Source of the DNA: Clostridium sartagoforme
GTDB taxonomy: Bacteria > Bacillota > Clostridia > Clostridiales > Clostridiaceae
Assembly (NCBI RefSeq): GCF_004794105.1
Contig: NZ_SRYR01000001.1
Coordinates: forward strand, 930,001 to 994,000
DNA length: 64,000 nt
Direction of reading: 5' to 3'
Position 1 is the first letter of the stretch, and each line of letters opens with the position of its first letter. The notes under the pieces were generated by a model. The model had not been told where the DNA came from. It did no database searches and saw only the letters and a list, made by a program, of their open reading frames with translations. A program made the position numbers and the translations under genes. This document shows positions 44,700 through 53,105 of this stretch, one piece after another.

Positions 44700-45518
44700 A
44701 TGAATATAGAGAGTACTATAAAAATGAATACTGGTAATGCGATTTACCAATTTGGCTTAGGGGTTTGGAGAAGCGGAGAAGCTACTAAGGATGCAGTTCT
44801 TACTGCATTAAAGCTTGGCTATAGACATATAGATGCAGCTGCAATATATGGTAATGAAGAAGCTGTAGGTGAAGCTATTAGAGAAAGTGGAATTCCTAGA
44901 GAAGAGCTATTTATAACTACAAAGTTATGGAATCAAGATATGAGAGATGAAAGAGTAATGGAAGCTTTTGAAACTAGCTTAAAAAAGCTTGGATTAGACT
45001 ATGTTGATTTATACTTAATTCACTGGCCAGTTAAGGATAAATATATTAAGTCCTATAAGGTTATGGAAGAAATCTATAAGAGTGGTAGGGCAAAAGCTAT
45101 TGGAGTTTCAAACTTTAAAATTCATCATTTAGAGGATTTATTATCAAATACAGAAATAGTTCCAGCAGTTAATCAAATGGAATTTAATCCTCAAATGCAG
45201 GATAATGCTCTTGTAGAATTCTGTAATGATAAGGGAATAGTCTTTGAAGCTTGGTCACCTCTTGGCTCAGGTGCCTGCTTAGAAAATGAGGAAATAAAGA
45301 AAATAGGCGAGAAGTACAATAAGTCTGTAGCACAAGTAATTATTAGATGGATATTACAAAAGGGGATAGTAGTATTCCCTAAGTCTGTTCATAAAGAGAG
45401 AATAAAAGAAAATGCTGATGTATTTGATTTTGAATTAACTAATGAAGAAATTGAGTTGATTAATGGAATGAATAAGAATATAAGAACTGGAGCAGACCCA
45501 GATACCTTTACTTTCTAA
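44700..45518 (+). CDS. Aldo/keto reductase
   Basis: 272 residues. AKR motifs: GYRHIDAAAIYGNEEAVGEA (catalytic D and Y), FITTKLWN (K), YLIHWPV (H), AIGVSNFK, and the nucleotide-binding FPKSVHKERIKEN. Similar to AKR5-type 2,5-diketogluconate or glyoxal/methylglyoxal reductases using NADPH. Single gene, GGAGG before the ATG. Confidence 0.93.
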   Translation: MNIESTIKMNTGNAIYQFGLGVWRSGEATKDAVLTALKLGYRHIDAAAIYGNEEAVGEAIRESGIPREELFITTKLWNQDMRDERVMEAFETSLKKLGLDYVDLYLIHWPVKDKYIKSYKVMEEIYKSGRAKAIGVSNFKIHHLEDLLSNTEIVPAVNQMEFNPQMQDNALVEFCNDKGIVFEAWSPLGSGACLENEEIKKIGEKYNKSVAQVIIRWILQKGIVVFPKSVHKERIKENADVFDFELTNEEIELINGMNKNIRTGADPDTFTF

Positions 45519-45548
45519 GAATCATTAATTATTTTAATAATTAATATA

Positions 45549-45576
45549 TTGACTATTTTAATTATTGTGCTAGAAT
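45549..45576 (+). promoter_or_regulatory. Promoter for add (with riboswitch leader)
   Basis: -35 TTGACT (45549-45554), 16-bp spacer, -10 TAGAAT (45571-45576). The aptamer begins about 80 bases after the expected start; a TTGTAATTAT/ATAATTACAA hairpin (45639-45660) lies just ahead of it. A promoter nearer the aptamer is possible. Confidence 0.4.
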
Positions 45577-45660
45577 AATTATTAATTTAAATATAGAGAA
45601 ATAAAAAAGGAAATATAATTATAAATTTTTATATATTATTGTAATTATCAATAATTACAA

Positions 45661-45731
45661 AGCTTCGTATAACCCTAATAATATGGTTTAGGGGTCTCTA
45701 CCAAGGACCGATAATTCTTGATTACGAAGAA
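45661..45731 (+). ncRNA. Purine riboswitch aptamer, adenine class
   Basis: P1 CTTCGTA/TACGAAG (45663-45669, 45723-45729), P2 CCCTAA/TTAGGG (45673-45678, 45688-45693), P3 CAAGGA/TTCTTG (45702-45707, 45715-45720). The conserved TATAA, TCTCTACC and loop GG/CC kissing bases are present. The base equivalent to position 74 is T (45722), which selects adenine rather than guanine. It precedes adenosine deaminase. Confidence 0.93.
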
Positions 45732-45768
45732 GTCACTTTGCGTGATTTCTTCGTAATCAAGTTTTTTT
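45716..45768 (+). terminator. Riboswitch expression platform: terminator overlapping the aptamer
   Basis: CTTGATTACGAAGAAGTCAC (starting at 45717) pairs with GTGATTTCTTCGTAATCAAG and is followed by eight T. Its 5' arm uses the P3 and P1 3' strands of the aptamer, so ligand binding should prevent the terminator: an ON switch. Confidence 0.9.
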
Positions 45769-45838
45769 TATACAAAATTACAACTTTTCTGGTTCCCTAG
45801 GTATAAATTAATAATTATATTTAGTAAGGAGGAATGTT

Positions 45839-46834
45839 ATGGATATAAAAAAATTACCAAAGATAGAATTACATTGTCATTTAGACGGTAGTCTAAGAAT
45901 AGAAACAGCTGTAGAACTGGCAAAGAAAGAAAAAATAGAAATTGAGAGTTATAGATATGAGTATGTTAAAGATCTTTTATCCATTGGAGAAGAATGCACT
46001 TCATTAGATGATTATTTAACTAAATTCTATTTACCTAATTCTCTTATGCAAAGCTCTGAAAATTTAAAGAGAATTGCCTATGAATTACTAGAAGATGCAT
46101 CAAAAGAAAATGTTAAATATATGGAGGTCAGATTTGCTCCAATATTACATACACAAAATGGACTTACATTAAAAGAAGTAATAAAAGCTGTAGTAGATGG
46201 AATTAAGAAGGCTGAACTAGACTTTGATATTAAGGGTAATGCTATAATTTCATGTATGAGAAGTATGAGTTTAGATCACGTATATGACTCTATAGAAGCT
46301 GGTAAAGAATTTATAGGACAAGGTGTTAGTGCTATTGATTTAGCAGCTGTTGAAAATAAAGGCTTTGCAGTAGATTATATTGATGCTATTAATTTAGCTA
46401 AAGGATATGGATATAAAGTTACTATTCATGCTGGTGAAACAGGCTTTGCAGAAAATGTTATTGATGCAATAAACTTATTAGGAGCTGAAAGAATAGGACA
46501 TGGATTTTATATTTATAAAAGTAAAGAAGTCTATGATTTAGTAAAAGAAAAGGGCGTTACTTTAGAGGTTTGCCCTAAAAGTAATATTGATACTAAAGCT
46601 GTAGATTCATATAAGAATCATCCATTTTATAAATATTATAAAGATGGTATAAATATTTCTATAAGTACGGATAATAGAACAGTTTCTAATATAACATTAT
46701 CTGAAGAATTAGAAAGTATATTTAATACTTTTGACTTAACTTTAGATGAGTATAATGATATTTATTACAGAAGTATAAAATCAGCTTTTTGTGATGAAGA
46801 AACTAAGAAGTGGTTATTAACATTTGTTAATTAG
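45839..46834 (+). CDS. add: Adenosine deaminase
   Basis: 331 residues. Metal and catalytic residues are present: ELHCHLDGSLR (two zinc histidines), VTIHAGETG (H and catalytic E), GHGF, and ISTDNRTVSN (D). The enzyme turns adenosine or deoxyadenosine to inosine and ammonia. An adenine-class riboswitch directly upstream would increase expression when adenine is plentiful. AAGGAGG precedes ATG 45839. Confidence 0.95.
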   Translation: MDIKKLPKIELHCHLDGSLRIETAVELAKKEKIEIESYRYEYVKDLLSIGEECTSLDDYLTKFYLPNSLMQSSENLKRIAYELLEDASKENVKYMEVRFAPILHTQNGLTLKEVIKAVVDGIKKAELDFDIKGNAIISCMRSMSLDHVYDSIEAGKEFIGQGVSAIDLAAVENKGFAVDYIDAINLAKGYGYKVTIHAGETGFAENVIDAINLLGAERIGHGFYIYKSKEVYDLVKEKGVTLEVCPKSNIDTKAVDSYKNHPFYKYYKDGINISISTDNRTVSNITLSEELESIFNTFDLTLDEYNDIYYRSIKSAFCDEETKKWLLTFVN

Positions 46835-46907
46835 AATATTTATTTTGCATAGTTTGTAGTTAATCTAACATAAAATATAATGTAAATATTATATTGGAGG
46901 AATTAAA

Positions 46908-47465
46908 TTGAACTGCAAAAAACTGTTGAAATACGAGATAGCTGGTATATTTATAATATTTTTCTTAGGACTGCTTTGGCATCAATTATATGATATCTTA
47001 GGTCAAAATTTTATAGTTGGATTAATAGCACCTGTAAATGAAAGCATGTGGGAGCATTGGAAAATAGGATTTTTTCCAATAATAATTTATTCAATTATAG
47101 AGTACTTTTTTGTTAAAGATGAAACAAGAAACTTTTTATTTAGTAAGTTTATTTCAATTATTATATTTGAAATAGTTTGTTTTTCATTAACTGCACTTTG
47201 GCATTATTTCTTCAAGGAAGCACCTGAAACTTTAAACTTAATAGTTGATATAGGTTCATATTTTATAGGCATAGTATTTGGACAAATATCAGGGTATTAT
47301 ACAGCTTGCAAAACTAATTATAAAAAAACACTTTTTTATGTTGCAATCCTTGGAATACTTATTCATATAATAGTATTTATTATATTCACTATTAATCCAC
47401 CAAAATATGATTATTTTAAAGATAGTACTACAGGAAAATATGGAATTTTTAATACTACATCTTAA
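46908..47465 (+). CDS. DUF6512-like membrane protein
   Basis: 185 residues from TTG 46908 (GGAGG 7 bases upstream). About five or six helices. Conserved-looking segments: FFLGLLWHQLYDILGQN, APVNESMWEHWKIGFFP and SGYYTACKT. The paired histidines and NES...W-E-H-WK pattern are characteristic of this uncharacterised family. Function unknown; it sits between add and uvsE. Confidence 0.7.
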   Translation: MNCKKLLKYEIAGIFIIFFLGLLWHQLYDILGQNFIVGLIAPVNESMWEHWKIGFFPIIIYSIIEYFFVKDETRNFLFSKFISIIIFEIVCFSLTALWHYFFKEAPETLNLIVDIGSYFIGIVFGQISGYYTACKTNYKKTLFYVAILGILIHIIVFIIFTINPPKYDYFKDSTTGKYGIFNTTS

Positions 47466-47559
47466 TAGTGTATATTATATTTTAACGTTATAAATTATTG
47501 TTTATATTTGAAATAGTAGGATAAACTAATTTTAATGAATTTTAGAATGGAGAAGATTT

Positions 47560-48537
47560 ATGAGAATTAGACTTGGGTATGTTGCTATTTCAAATGTACT
47601 AGGAAAGAAGGTTACTAGCTCTAGCACAGTGACCTATTCAAATTATTTAAAAATTAATACTGAAGAAAAAAGATTAGAAAAGTTGAAAACTGTGGCCTTA
47701 TCTAATCTTATAGCTCTTGAAGAATTATTAAAATATAATATAAAGAATAATATTCACTTTTATAGAATAACTTCAGCTTTAGTTCCTTTAGTAACACATC
47801 CTGATGTTGGATACTGGGGACATAGAGAAATTTATAAAAAAGATTTTCAGTACATAGGAAAACTTATAAAGGATTCTAACATGAGAGTAGATACTCACCC
47901 AGATGAATTCAATGTAGTAAACAGTAATAATCCTCAAGTAGTTGAAAATACAATAATTAATTTAAGTAGACAAGTCGAATGGTTTGAAGATATGGACTAT
48001 AAGGATGGGAAAATGGTTATTCATGTTGGTGGAGCTACAGGGGGTAAAGAAAAAGCAATAACAAGATTTATTGATAATTTTTCAAAAATGCCAAGATCAA
48101 TAAAAGAAAGACTTATGATAGAGAATGACGATAAGACTTATACTGCCAATGAAACTTTAAATTTATGTAAAAGCATAAATGTACCTATGGTTTTAGATAT
48201 TCATCATCATAATTGTAATAATAACGGTGATGAAATAACAAATATATTAGAAGACATATTTAATACTTGGAATAATGAGAATTTACCACCTAAGATGCAT
48301 TTTTCATCTCCTAAAGATATAAGCTTAGTAGATAAAGTAGATAAAAAACACTCTGACTTTATAAATCCTGTAGATTTTATAGAATTTATAGAAAAGCTAA
48401 GACCTTATAAACGTGATATTGATATAATGCTAGAATGTAAAGAAAAAGATGTAGCTTTATTTAAGTTAGTTAGTGACCTTAAAGAAATAATTCCAAGTTT
48501 AAAATGGGAAGATGAAACAACACTAATATTAAACTGA
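47560..48537 (+). CDS. uvsE: UV damage endonuclease UvsE
   Basis: 325 residues with the UVDE TIM-barrel start MRIRLGYVAIS, then YRITSALVPLVTHPD, MRVDTHPDEFNVVNS, MVIHVGGATGGKEKA, LMIENDDKTY and LDIHHHNCN. These supply the metal-binding residues. It nicks DNA 5' of UV photoproducts in alternative excision repair. No LexA-type box seen upstream. ATG start after GGAG. Confidence 0.95.
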   Translation: MRIRLGYVAISNVLGKKVTSSSTVTYSNYLKINTEEKRLEKLKTVALSNLIALEELLKYNIKNNIHFYRITSALVPLVTHPDVGYWGHREIYKKDFQYIGKLIKDSNMRVDTHPDEFNVVNSNNPQVVENTIINLSRQVEWFEDMDYKDGKMVIHVGGATGGKEKAITRFIDNFSKMPRSIKERLMIENDDKTYTANETLNLCKSINVPMVLDIHHHNCNNNGDEITNILEDIFNTWNNENLPPKMHFSSPKDISLVDKVDKKHSDFINPVDFIEFIEKLRPYKRDIDIMLECKEKDVALFKLVSDLKEIIPSLKWEDETTLILN

Positions 48538-48614
48538 AAAATTTATGGATTATTATAAATAACTTTTTATAGAAAAATAAAAAATATTGAGGTGAAATAT
48601 ATAGAATTTGTTTT

Positions 48615-48654
48615 AATCAGCATATAGTTTTAGAAATTATATGCTGATTTTTTT
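48615..48654 (+). terminator. Terminator after uvsE
   Basis: AATCAGCATATA/TATATGCTGATT stem followed by TTTTTT. Confidence 0.88.
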
Positions 48655-48768
48655 ATTCATTAATTATCGATTCTTTTTAGTTTTATTGGTTTCTTATTTG
48701 TTACATTTTATATATTAATGTATAATAATTGTGTTAAAAAAGAATGATAACGGTTTAGAGGTATAAAT

Positions 48769-50307
48769 ATGACTTTAGAAAAGAAAATCACAAGACTTAC
48801 AATTGGTATTTTTATTACAATAATATTGATTATAAGCATTTTTTCTATAGCTATTATAAATAGTAAAGTATCTGAAGCAATAGGAAAAAGTCTTACGGAT
48901 ACAGCTTTTGTAGTAGCTGCTAATCCCATGATTCAAAAGGAATTAGCTGATAAAGGAGATCCTACACATTTAAAAGTACAAAACTTTGCTGAAAGAGTAA
49001 GGCTAAAAACAGGATTATTATTTATAACAGTAATGGATCAAGAAGGAATAAGATATTCTCATCCAATTCCTGAAAACCTTGGGAGAAGATTTTTAGGAGG
49101 AGATGAAAAACGTGTTTTAACTGAAGGTGAGACATATGTATCAGAAGGTGAAGGGCATTTGGGAAGATCTGTAAGAGCCTTTGTTCCAGTAAATAAGGAT
49201 GGTGTACAAGTTGGTGCTGTAGCTGTAGGAATGCTAAAAAGGGATTTAAGAGGTGAGGTTAAGGAATATATAATAGGATTAATACCAGTATTTATAGGTG
49301 TCTTAATAGTTATAATTTTTTTAGCAAAGAAATTAGCTACTAATATAAAAGGAGATATTTATGGACTAGAGCCAGAAGAAATAGCTGTTCAACTAAGAGA
49401 GAAAGAATCTATTATTAATAATATAGAAGAAGGATTAATAGCAATTAATAGCTCAGGATATATTACGGTGATAAATGATAAAGCTCTTGAAATACTTAAC
49501 ATTAATTCAAATGATAAAATAGATGGTAAAATAACTAATTTATTATTTGAAGTTATGTATAGAAGGAGCAGGATATTTAATAAGGAAATAAGATTAGATA
49601 ACAATATAATAATTATGGGGAATTTCTATAGTATAGTTGGTGAGTATGGTAAGGTAGCTGGAGCAATTGCTAGCTTTCAAGACTTTACAACAGTTCATAA
49701 TATGGCTGAGGAATTAACAGGAGTAAAGGAATTAACTTGGAATTTAAGGGCTCAAAATCATGAGTTTATGAATAAATTACATACAATAGCAGGATTATTG
49801 CAATTAAATGAAACAGAGGAAGCTTTAGAGTATATATTTAATACTACAGAAAGTAGAGGTATAATTACTGATAATTTAAGTAAAATAAAGGAACTTTCAA
49901 TACAGGGACTAATATTTTCTAAATATAATAGAGCTGATGAGATGAAAATTAAATTTGAGATTGATGAAAATTCAAATTTAAGATATCTTCCTGATCATAT
50001 AAGAGTACAAGATTTATTAACTATTATAGGAAACTTTCTAGAAAATTCAATTGAAGAACTTAGGACAAGAGAAAATGGATATATATATATTGGAATATTC
50101 CAAGAAGAAAATATAAAAATAATAGTTAAAAATAATGGAAGAAAAATTGATGATATTACTAAAGAAAAAATGTTTAATAGAGGTTTTAGTACAAAAGGTG
50201 ATTTCAGAGGACTTGGCTTATATAATGTAAAGAATATTATAGAATCATTAAATGGAAACTTAAAATTAACTTCAGATAAGATTACAACATGGGAGGTAGA
50301 AATATAA
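48769..50307 (+). CDS. DcuS/CitA-family sensor kinase
   Basis: 512 residues. Two helices (about 12-32 and 168-190) flank an extracytoplasmic PAS domain with the dicarboxylate-sensor pattern RYSHPIPENLGRRFLGGDE and GHLGRSVRAFVPV. A cytoplasmic PAS domain follows (about 215-320), then the SPOB-type kinase: LRAQNHEFMNKLHTIAGLL, NFLENSIEEL and RGLGLYNV. These kinases sense C4-dicarboxylates or citrate. The likely target is the flavoprotein operon directly downstream. Confidence 0.9.
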   Translation: MTLEKKITRLTIGIFITIILIISIFSIAIINSKVSEAIGKSLTDTAFVVAANPMIQKELADKGDPTHLKVQNFAERVRLKTGLLFITVMDQEGIRYSHPIPENLGRRFLGGDEKRVLTEGETYVSEGEGHLGRSVRAFVPVNKDGVQVGAVAVGMLKRDLRGEVKEYIIGLIPVFIGVLIVIIFLAKKLATNIKGDIYGLEPEEIAVQLREKESIINNIEEGLIAINSSGYITVINDKALEILNINSNDKIDGKITNLLFEVMYRRSRIFNKEIRLDNNIIIMGNFYSIVGEYGKVAGAIASFQDFTTVHNMAEELTGVKELTWNLRAQNHEFMNKLHTIAGLLQLNETEEALEYIFNTTESRGIITDNLSKIKELSIQGLIFSKYNRADEMKIKFEIDENSNLRYLPDHIRVQDLLTIIGNFLENSIEELRTRENGYIYIGIFQEENIKIIVKNNGRKIDDITKEKMFNRGFSTKGDFRGLGLYNVKNIIESLNGNLKLTSDKITTWEVEI

Positions 50308-50309
50308 CA

Positions 50310-51008
50310 ATGAGTAATATTAAGGTCTTTATTGTTGAAGATGATCCGATGGTAAAGGAAATAAATACAAGGTTTTTAGAAAAACTTGAAGGATTTACAG
50401 TTGTAGGGGATGCAAGTAGCATAGAAGAAGCAAAAGATAAAATTATTAAAGCTAAGGCTGATTTAATTTTATTAGACATATTTTTGCCTGATGGAAAAGG
50501 TATAGATTTATTAAAGTGGATTAGAATTAAGGAAATCAATATAGATACTATTTTAATTACTGCAGATAAATGTAAGGCTTCAGTTGATGAGGCTTTTAAA
50601 TATGGTGCTATTGATTACTTAATAAAGCCATTTAAATTCGAGAGATTTAAAGAAGCTCTATATAATTATAAAAGCAGATTTATCGAATTAAGAAAAGTAG
50701 ATAATATGAATCAGGATTATATAGATCAATACATATTAAAGATTAATGCAAATCCTATAGAGGAAGAGGTACAAGAAAAAGAATTATGCAAGGGACTAAG
50801 TTTAAAAACATATAACAAAATAATAGACTATATGACTCAAAAATATGAAGAATATTTGACTGCAGAGGAGATAGCACAAGGAAGTGGCCTTGCTAGAGTA
50901 ACTGCAAGAAGATATTTAGAAAAGATGTCTGAAGAAGGTAAAGTGGAAATAAATCAGGAGTATGGGAAGATTGGTAGACCAACAAATTATTATATACTTA
51001 AAAAATAA
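50310..51008 (+). CDS. DcuR/CitB-family response regulator
   Basis: 232 residues from ATG 50310. Receiver: VEDDPMVKEIN, phosphoacceptor in ILLDIFLPDGKG, TADK, and LIKPFKFERFKEAL. The C-terminal domain has the CitB-type helix-turn-helix (YLTAEEIAQGSGLARVTARR, GRPTNYYI). It starts 2 bases after the kinase stop. Direct repeats of AAGACC directly after this gene, upstream of the flavoprotein promoter, are candidate binding sites. Confidence 0.92.
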   Translation: MSNIKVFIVEDDPMVKEINTRFLEKLEGFTVVGDASSIEEAKDKIIKAKADLILLDIFLPDGKGIDLLKWIRIKEINIDTILITADKCKASVDEAFKYGAIDYLIKPFKFERFKEALYNYKSRFIELRKVDNMNQDYIDQYILKINANPIEEEVQEKELCKGLSLKTYNKIIDYMTQKYEEYLTAEEIAQGSGLARVTARRYLEKMSEEGKVEINQEYGKIGRPTNYYILKK

Positions 51009-51074
51009 GACCAAAAAGACCAAAATAAACAATAAGACCACAATATTGATTGTTTGTTAATTAACAAATATACT
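51007..51074 (+). promoter_or_regulatory. Promoter of flavoprotein operon with 9-bp phased repeats and spacer palindrome
   Basis: AAGACC repeats start at 51007, 51016 and 51034 (steps of 9 and 18). Downstream is a promoter: -35 TTGATT (51046-51051), 17-bp spacer, -10 TATACT (51069-51074). The spacer is almost filled by the perfect palindrome TTTGTTAATTAACAAA (51053-51068). This suggests activation through the repeats and repression through the palindrome. Confidence 0.6.
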
Positions 51075-51113
51075 AAGGCTGTAAATAACTTAAGATTAAG
51101 GGGAGATAGTTAA

Positions 51114-52535
51114 ATGAAAAAGAAGGCTTTAGCATTAGTAATGTCAGCTTTAATTTTAGTTCCAACAGCTTTAGTTGGTTGTAGTGGAAAGAAAGAAACT
51201 GCTGATATAGTTGTAATAGGTGCAGGTGGTGCAGGATTATCTGCAGCTGTACAAGCTAAACAAGATGGAATAGAAAATGTTGTTGTTTTAGAAAAAATGC
51301 CAATGGTTGGTGGAAACACAAACAGAGCTACTGGTGGCTTAAATGCAGCTGAAACAGAGCAACAAAAAGCAAAAGGAATAGAAGACTCTATTCAAACTAT
51401 GTATGATGATACTATGAAGGGTGGATATGATAAAAACAACCCAGAATTAGTAGAAAAGCTATCTAACGAAGCAAAGGATTCAGTTGCATGGTTAACTGAT
51501 TTAGGAGCAGATTTATCAGATGTTGGTAGAATGGCAGGAGCTACAAATTATAGAACTCACAGACCAACAGGGGGAGCAGCTGTAGGAGCTCATTTAGTTG
51601 ATACACTAAAGACAGCAGCTGAAAAAGAAGAAGTTGATTTAAGATTATGGAATGAAGCAAAGGAAATAGTTTTAGATAAAGATGGTAATGTTTCAGGGGT
51701 GAAAGTTACAGATAAAGAAGGAAAAGAATATACAATAAATACTAAAGCTGTAGTTATCGCAGCAGGTGGATTCTCAGCAAACCAAGAAATGGTAGTTAGC
51801 TACAAAGAAGATTTAAAAGGTTTTGCAACAACTAACCATAACGGAGCTACTGGAGATGGTATAGTTCTTGGAGAAAAAGCTGGTGCTGATTTAGTAGATA
51901 TGAATGAAATTCAAACTCATCCAACAGTTGTTCCAGAGAAAGCTGTAATGGTTACAGAAGCTGTAAGAGGAAATGGTGCAATTCTTATTAATAAAGATGG
52001 TAAGAGATTTACAAATGAATTATTTACTAGAGATGTAGTTTCTAAGGCTATATTAGAGCAAAAAGATGGAGTAGCTTACCTTTTCTTTGATGAAGGATTA
52101 AGAAATAGCTTAAAAGCAACTGAAGAGTATTTCAATATGGGATTAGTTACAGAAGCTGATTCAGTAGAAGAACTAGCAGAAAAATTATCAATAGATAAAG
52201 ATACTATGGTTGAAAGTATTAATAAGTATAACGAAGCTGTAGTAGCAAAAACGGATGTAGAATTTAATAGAGAAGACCTTCCAAGACAATTAAATGAAGG
52301 AAAAGTATATGCGATTCCTGTAACTCCAGCTGTACACCACACAATGGGTGGATTAAAAATTAATACAAATGCTGAAGTTTTAAATAAAGATGGTAATGTA
52401 ATTCCAGGATTATTTGCAGCGGGAGAAGTAACTGGAGGAGTTCATGGTGGAAATAGATTAGGTGGAAATGCATTAGCTGATATAGTTACTTTTGGTAGAA
52501 CTGCAGGAAAGAATGCAGCAACATTTATCAAATAA
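51114..52535 (+). CDS. Secreted FAD-dependent fumarate-reductase-like lipoprotein
   Basis: 473 residues. Signal peptide with lipobox ALVGC-S (cysteine at 23), then the FAD-binding GAGGAGLSAAVQAKQ and the flavocytochrome c/FrdA-type core: GGNTNRATGGLNAAE, TEAVRGNGAILINKDGKRF, PAVHHTMGGLKIN and LFAAGEVTGGVHGGNRLGGN. The catalytic Arg and His patterns of fumarate/urocanate reductases are there. No heme or FMN domain is fused; the FMN protein is the next gene. It would reduce a fumarate-like acceptor outside the membrane. Confidence 0.88.
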   Translation: MKKKALALVMSALILVPTALVGCSGKKETADIVVIGAGGAGLSAAVQAKQDGIENVVVLEKMPMVGGNTNRATGGLNAAETEQQKAKGIEDSIQTMYDDTMKGGYDKNNPELVEKLSNEAKDSVAWLTDLGADLSDVGRMAGATNYRTHRPTGGAAVGAHLVDTLKTAAEKEEVDLRLWNEAKEIVLDKDGNVSGVKVTDKEGKEYTINTKAVVIAAGGFSANQEMVVSYKEDLKGFATTNHNGATGDGIVLGEKAGADLVDMNEIQTHPTVVPEKAVMVTEAVRGNGAILINKDGKRFTNELFTRDVVSKAILEQKDGVAYLFFDEGLRNSLKATEEYFNMGLVTEADSVEELAEKLSIDKDTMVESINKYNEAVVAKTDVEFNREDLPRQLNEGKVYAIPVTPAVHHTMGGLKINTNAEVLNKDGNVIPGLFAAGEVTGGVHGGNRLGGNALADIVTFGRTAGKNAATFIK

Positions 52536-52560
52536 GATTTAATTGTAGGAGGAGTAAGAA

Positions 52561-52905
52561 ATGAAGAAAATAACTGCGATATTAAGTACAATAGTATTAT
52601 CTGCTACTGTTCTAGTTGGCTGTGGTGGTGGAAAATTCACTGATGGAACATATACTGGTGAAGGACAAGGGGCTTCTGGTACAATAAAAGTAGAAGTTAA
52701 AGTAGAAAAAGGAAAGATATCAGAAGTAAATTTAGTTGAACATAATGAAACTAAGACTTTAGTTGATGGAGTTAAGGATAATTTAGTTCCGGAAATAATT
52801 GAAAAACAAAGCACTGAAGGCATTGAAGCTATATCAGGAGCAACTAATTCATCAAATGGTGTAATAGAAGCTGTTAATAAAGCTTTAGAGTCAGCAGCTA
52901 AATAG
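52561..52905 (+). CDS. FMN-binding domain lipoprotein
   Basis: 114 residues. Lipobox VLVGC-G, then an FMN-binding domain (DGTYTGEGQGASGTIKVEVK, ISEVNLVEHNET) with the flavinylation motif EAISGAT near residue 98, where FMN is attached covalently by ApbE. It follows the FAD lipoprotein by 25 bases with AGGAGG. It probably shuttles electrons from a membrane source to that enzyme. No ApbE gene in the window. Confidence 0.9.
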   Translation: MKKITAILSTIVLSATVLVGCGGGKFTDGTYTGEGQGASGTIKVEVKVEKGKISEVNLVEHNETKTLVDGVKDNLVPEIIEKQSTEGIEAISGATNSSNGVIEAVNKALESAAK

Positions 52906-52955
52906 AAGTTATCTCTCAAACTTTAAAAATATAAAATATATTAAAATTTGTTGAT

Positions 52956-52985
52956 AAACCCCCTAGTATTTAATAGGGGGTTTTA
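52956..52985 (+). terminator. Terminator of flavoprotein operon
   Basis: AAACCCCCTA/TAGGGGGTTTT stem, unusually GC-rich for this DNA. Confidence 0.9.
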
Positions 52986-53105
52986 TGCATAAATTTTATA
53001 AATATTATTATTGAAAACTAAACATAATTTGCATTAATTTGTAACAGGAGTTAAAATATCTATGGGGAAATCCACGAAAGAATTATGAAAAGGGGAATGT
53101 ATTAA

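Noticed and set aside
51053-51068. Canonical Rex operator
   Set aside because: Rex sites have four bases between half-sites; here there are none, so I kept it only as an unknown palindrome.
52539-52919. Minus-strand 126-residue ORF over the FMN-binding gene
   Set aside because: Antisense shadow; the plus-strand gene has lipobox and flavinylation motif.
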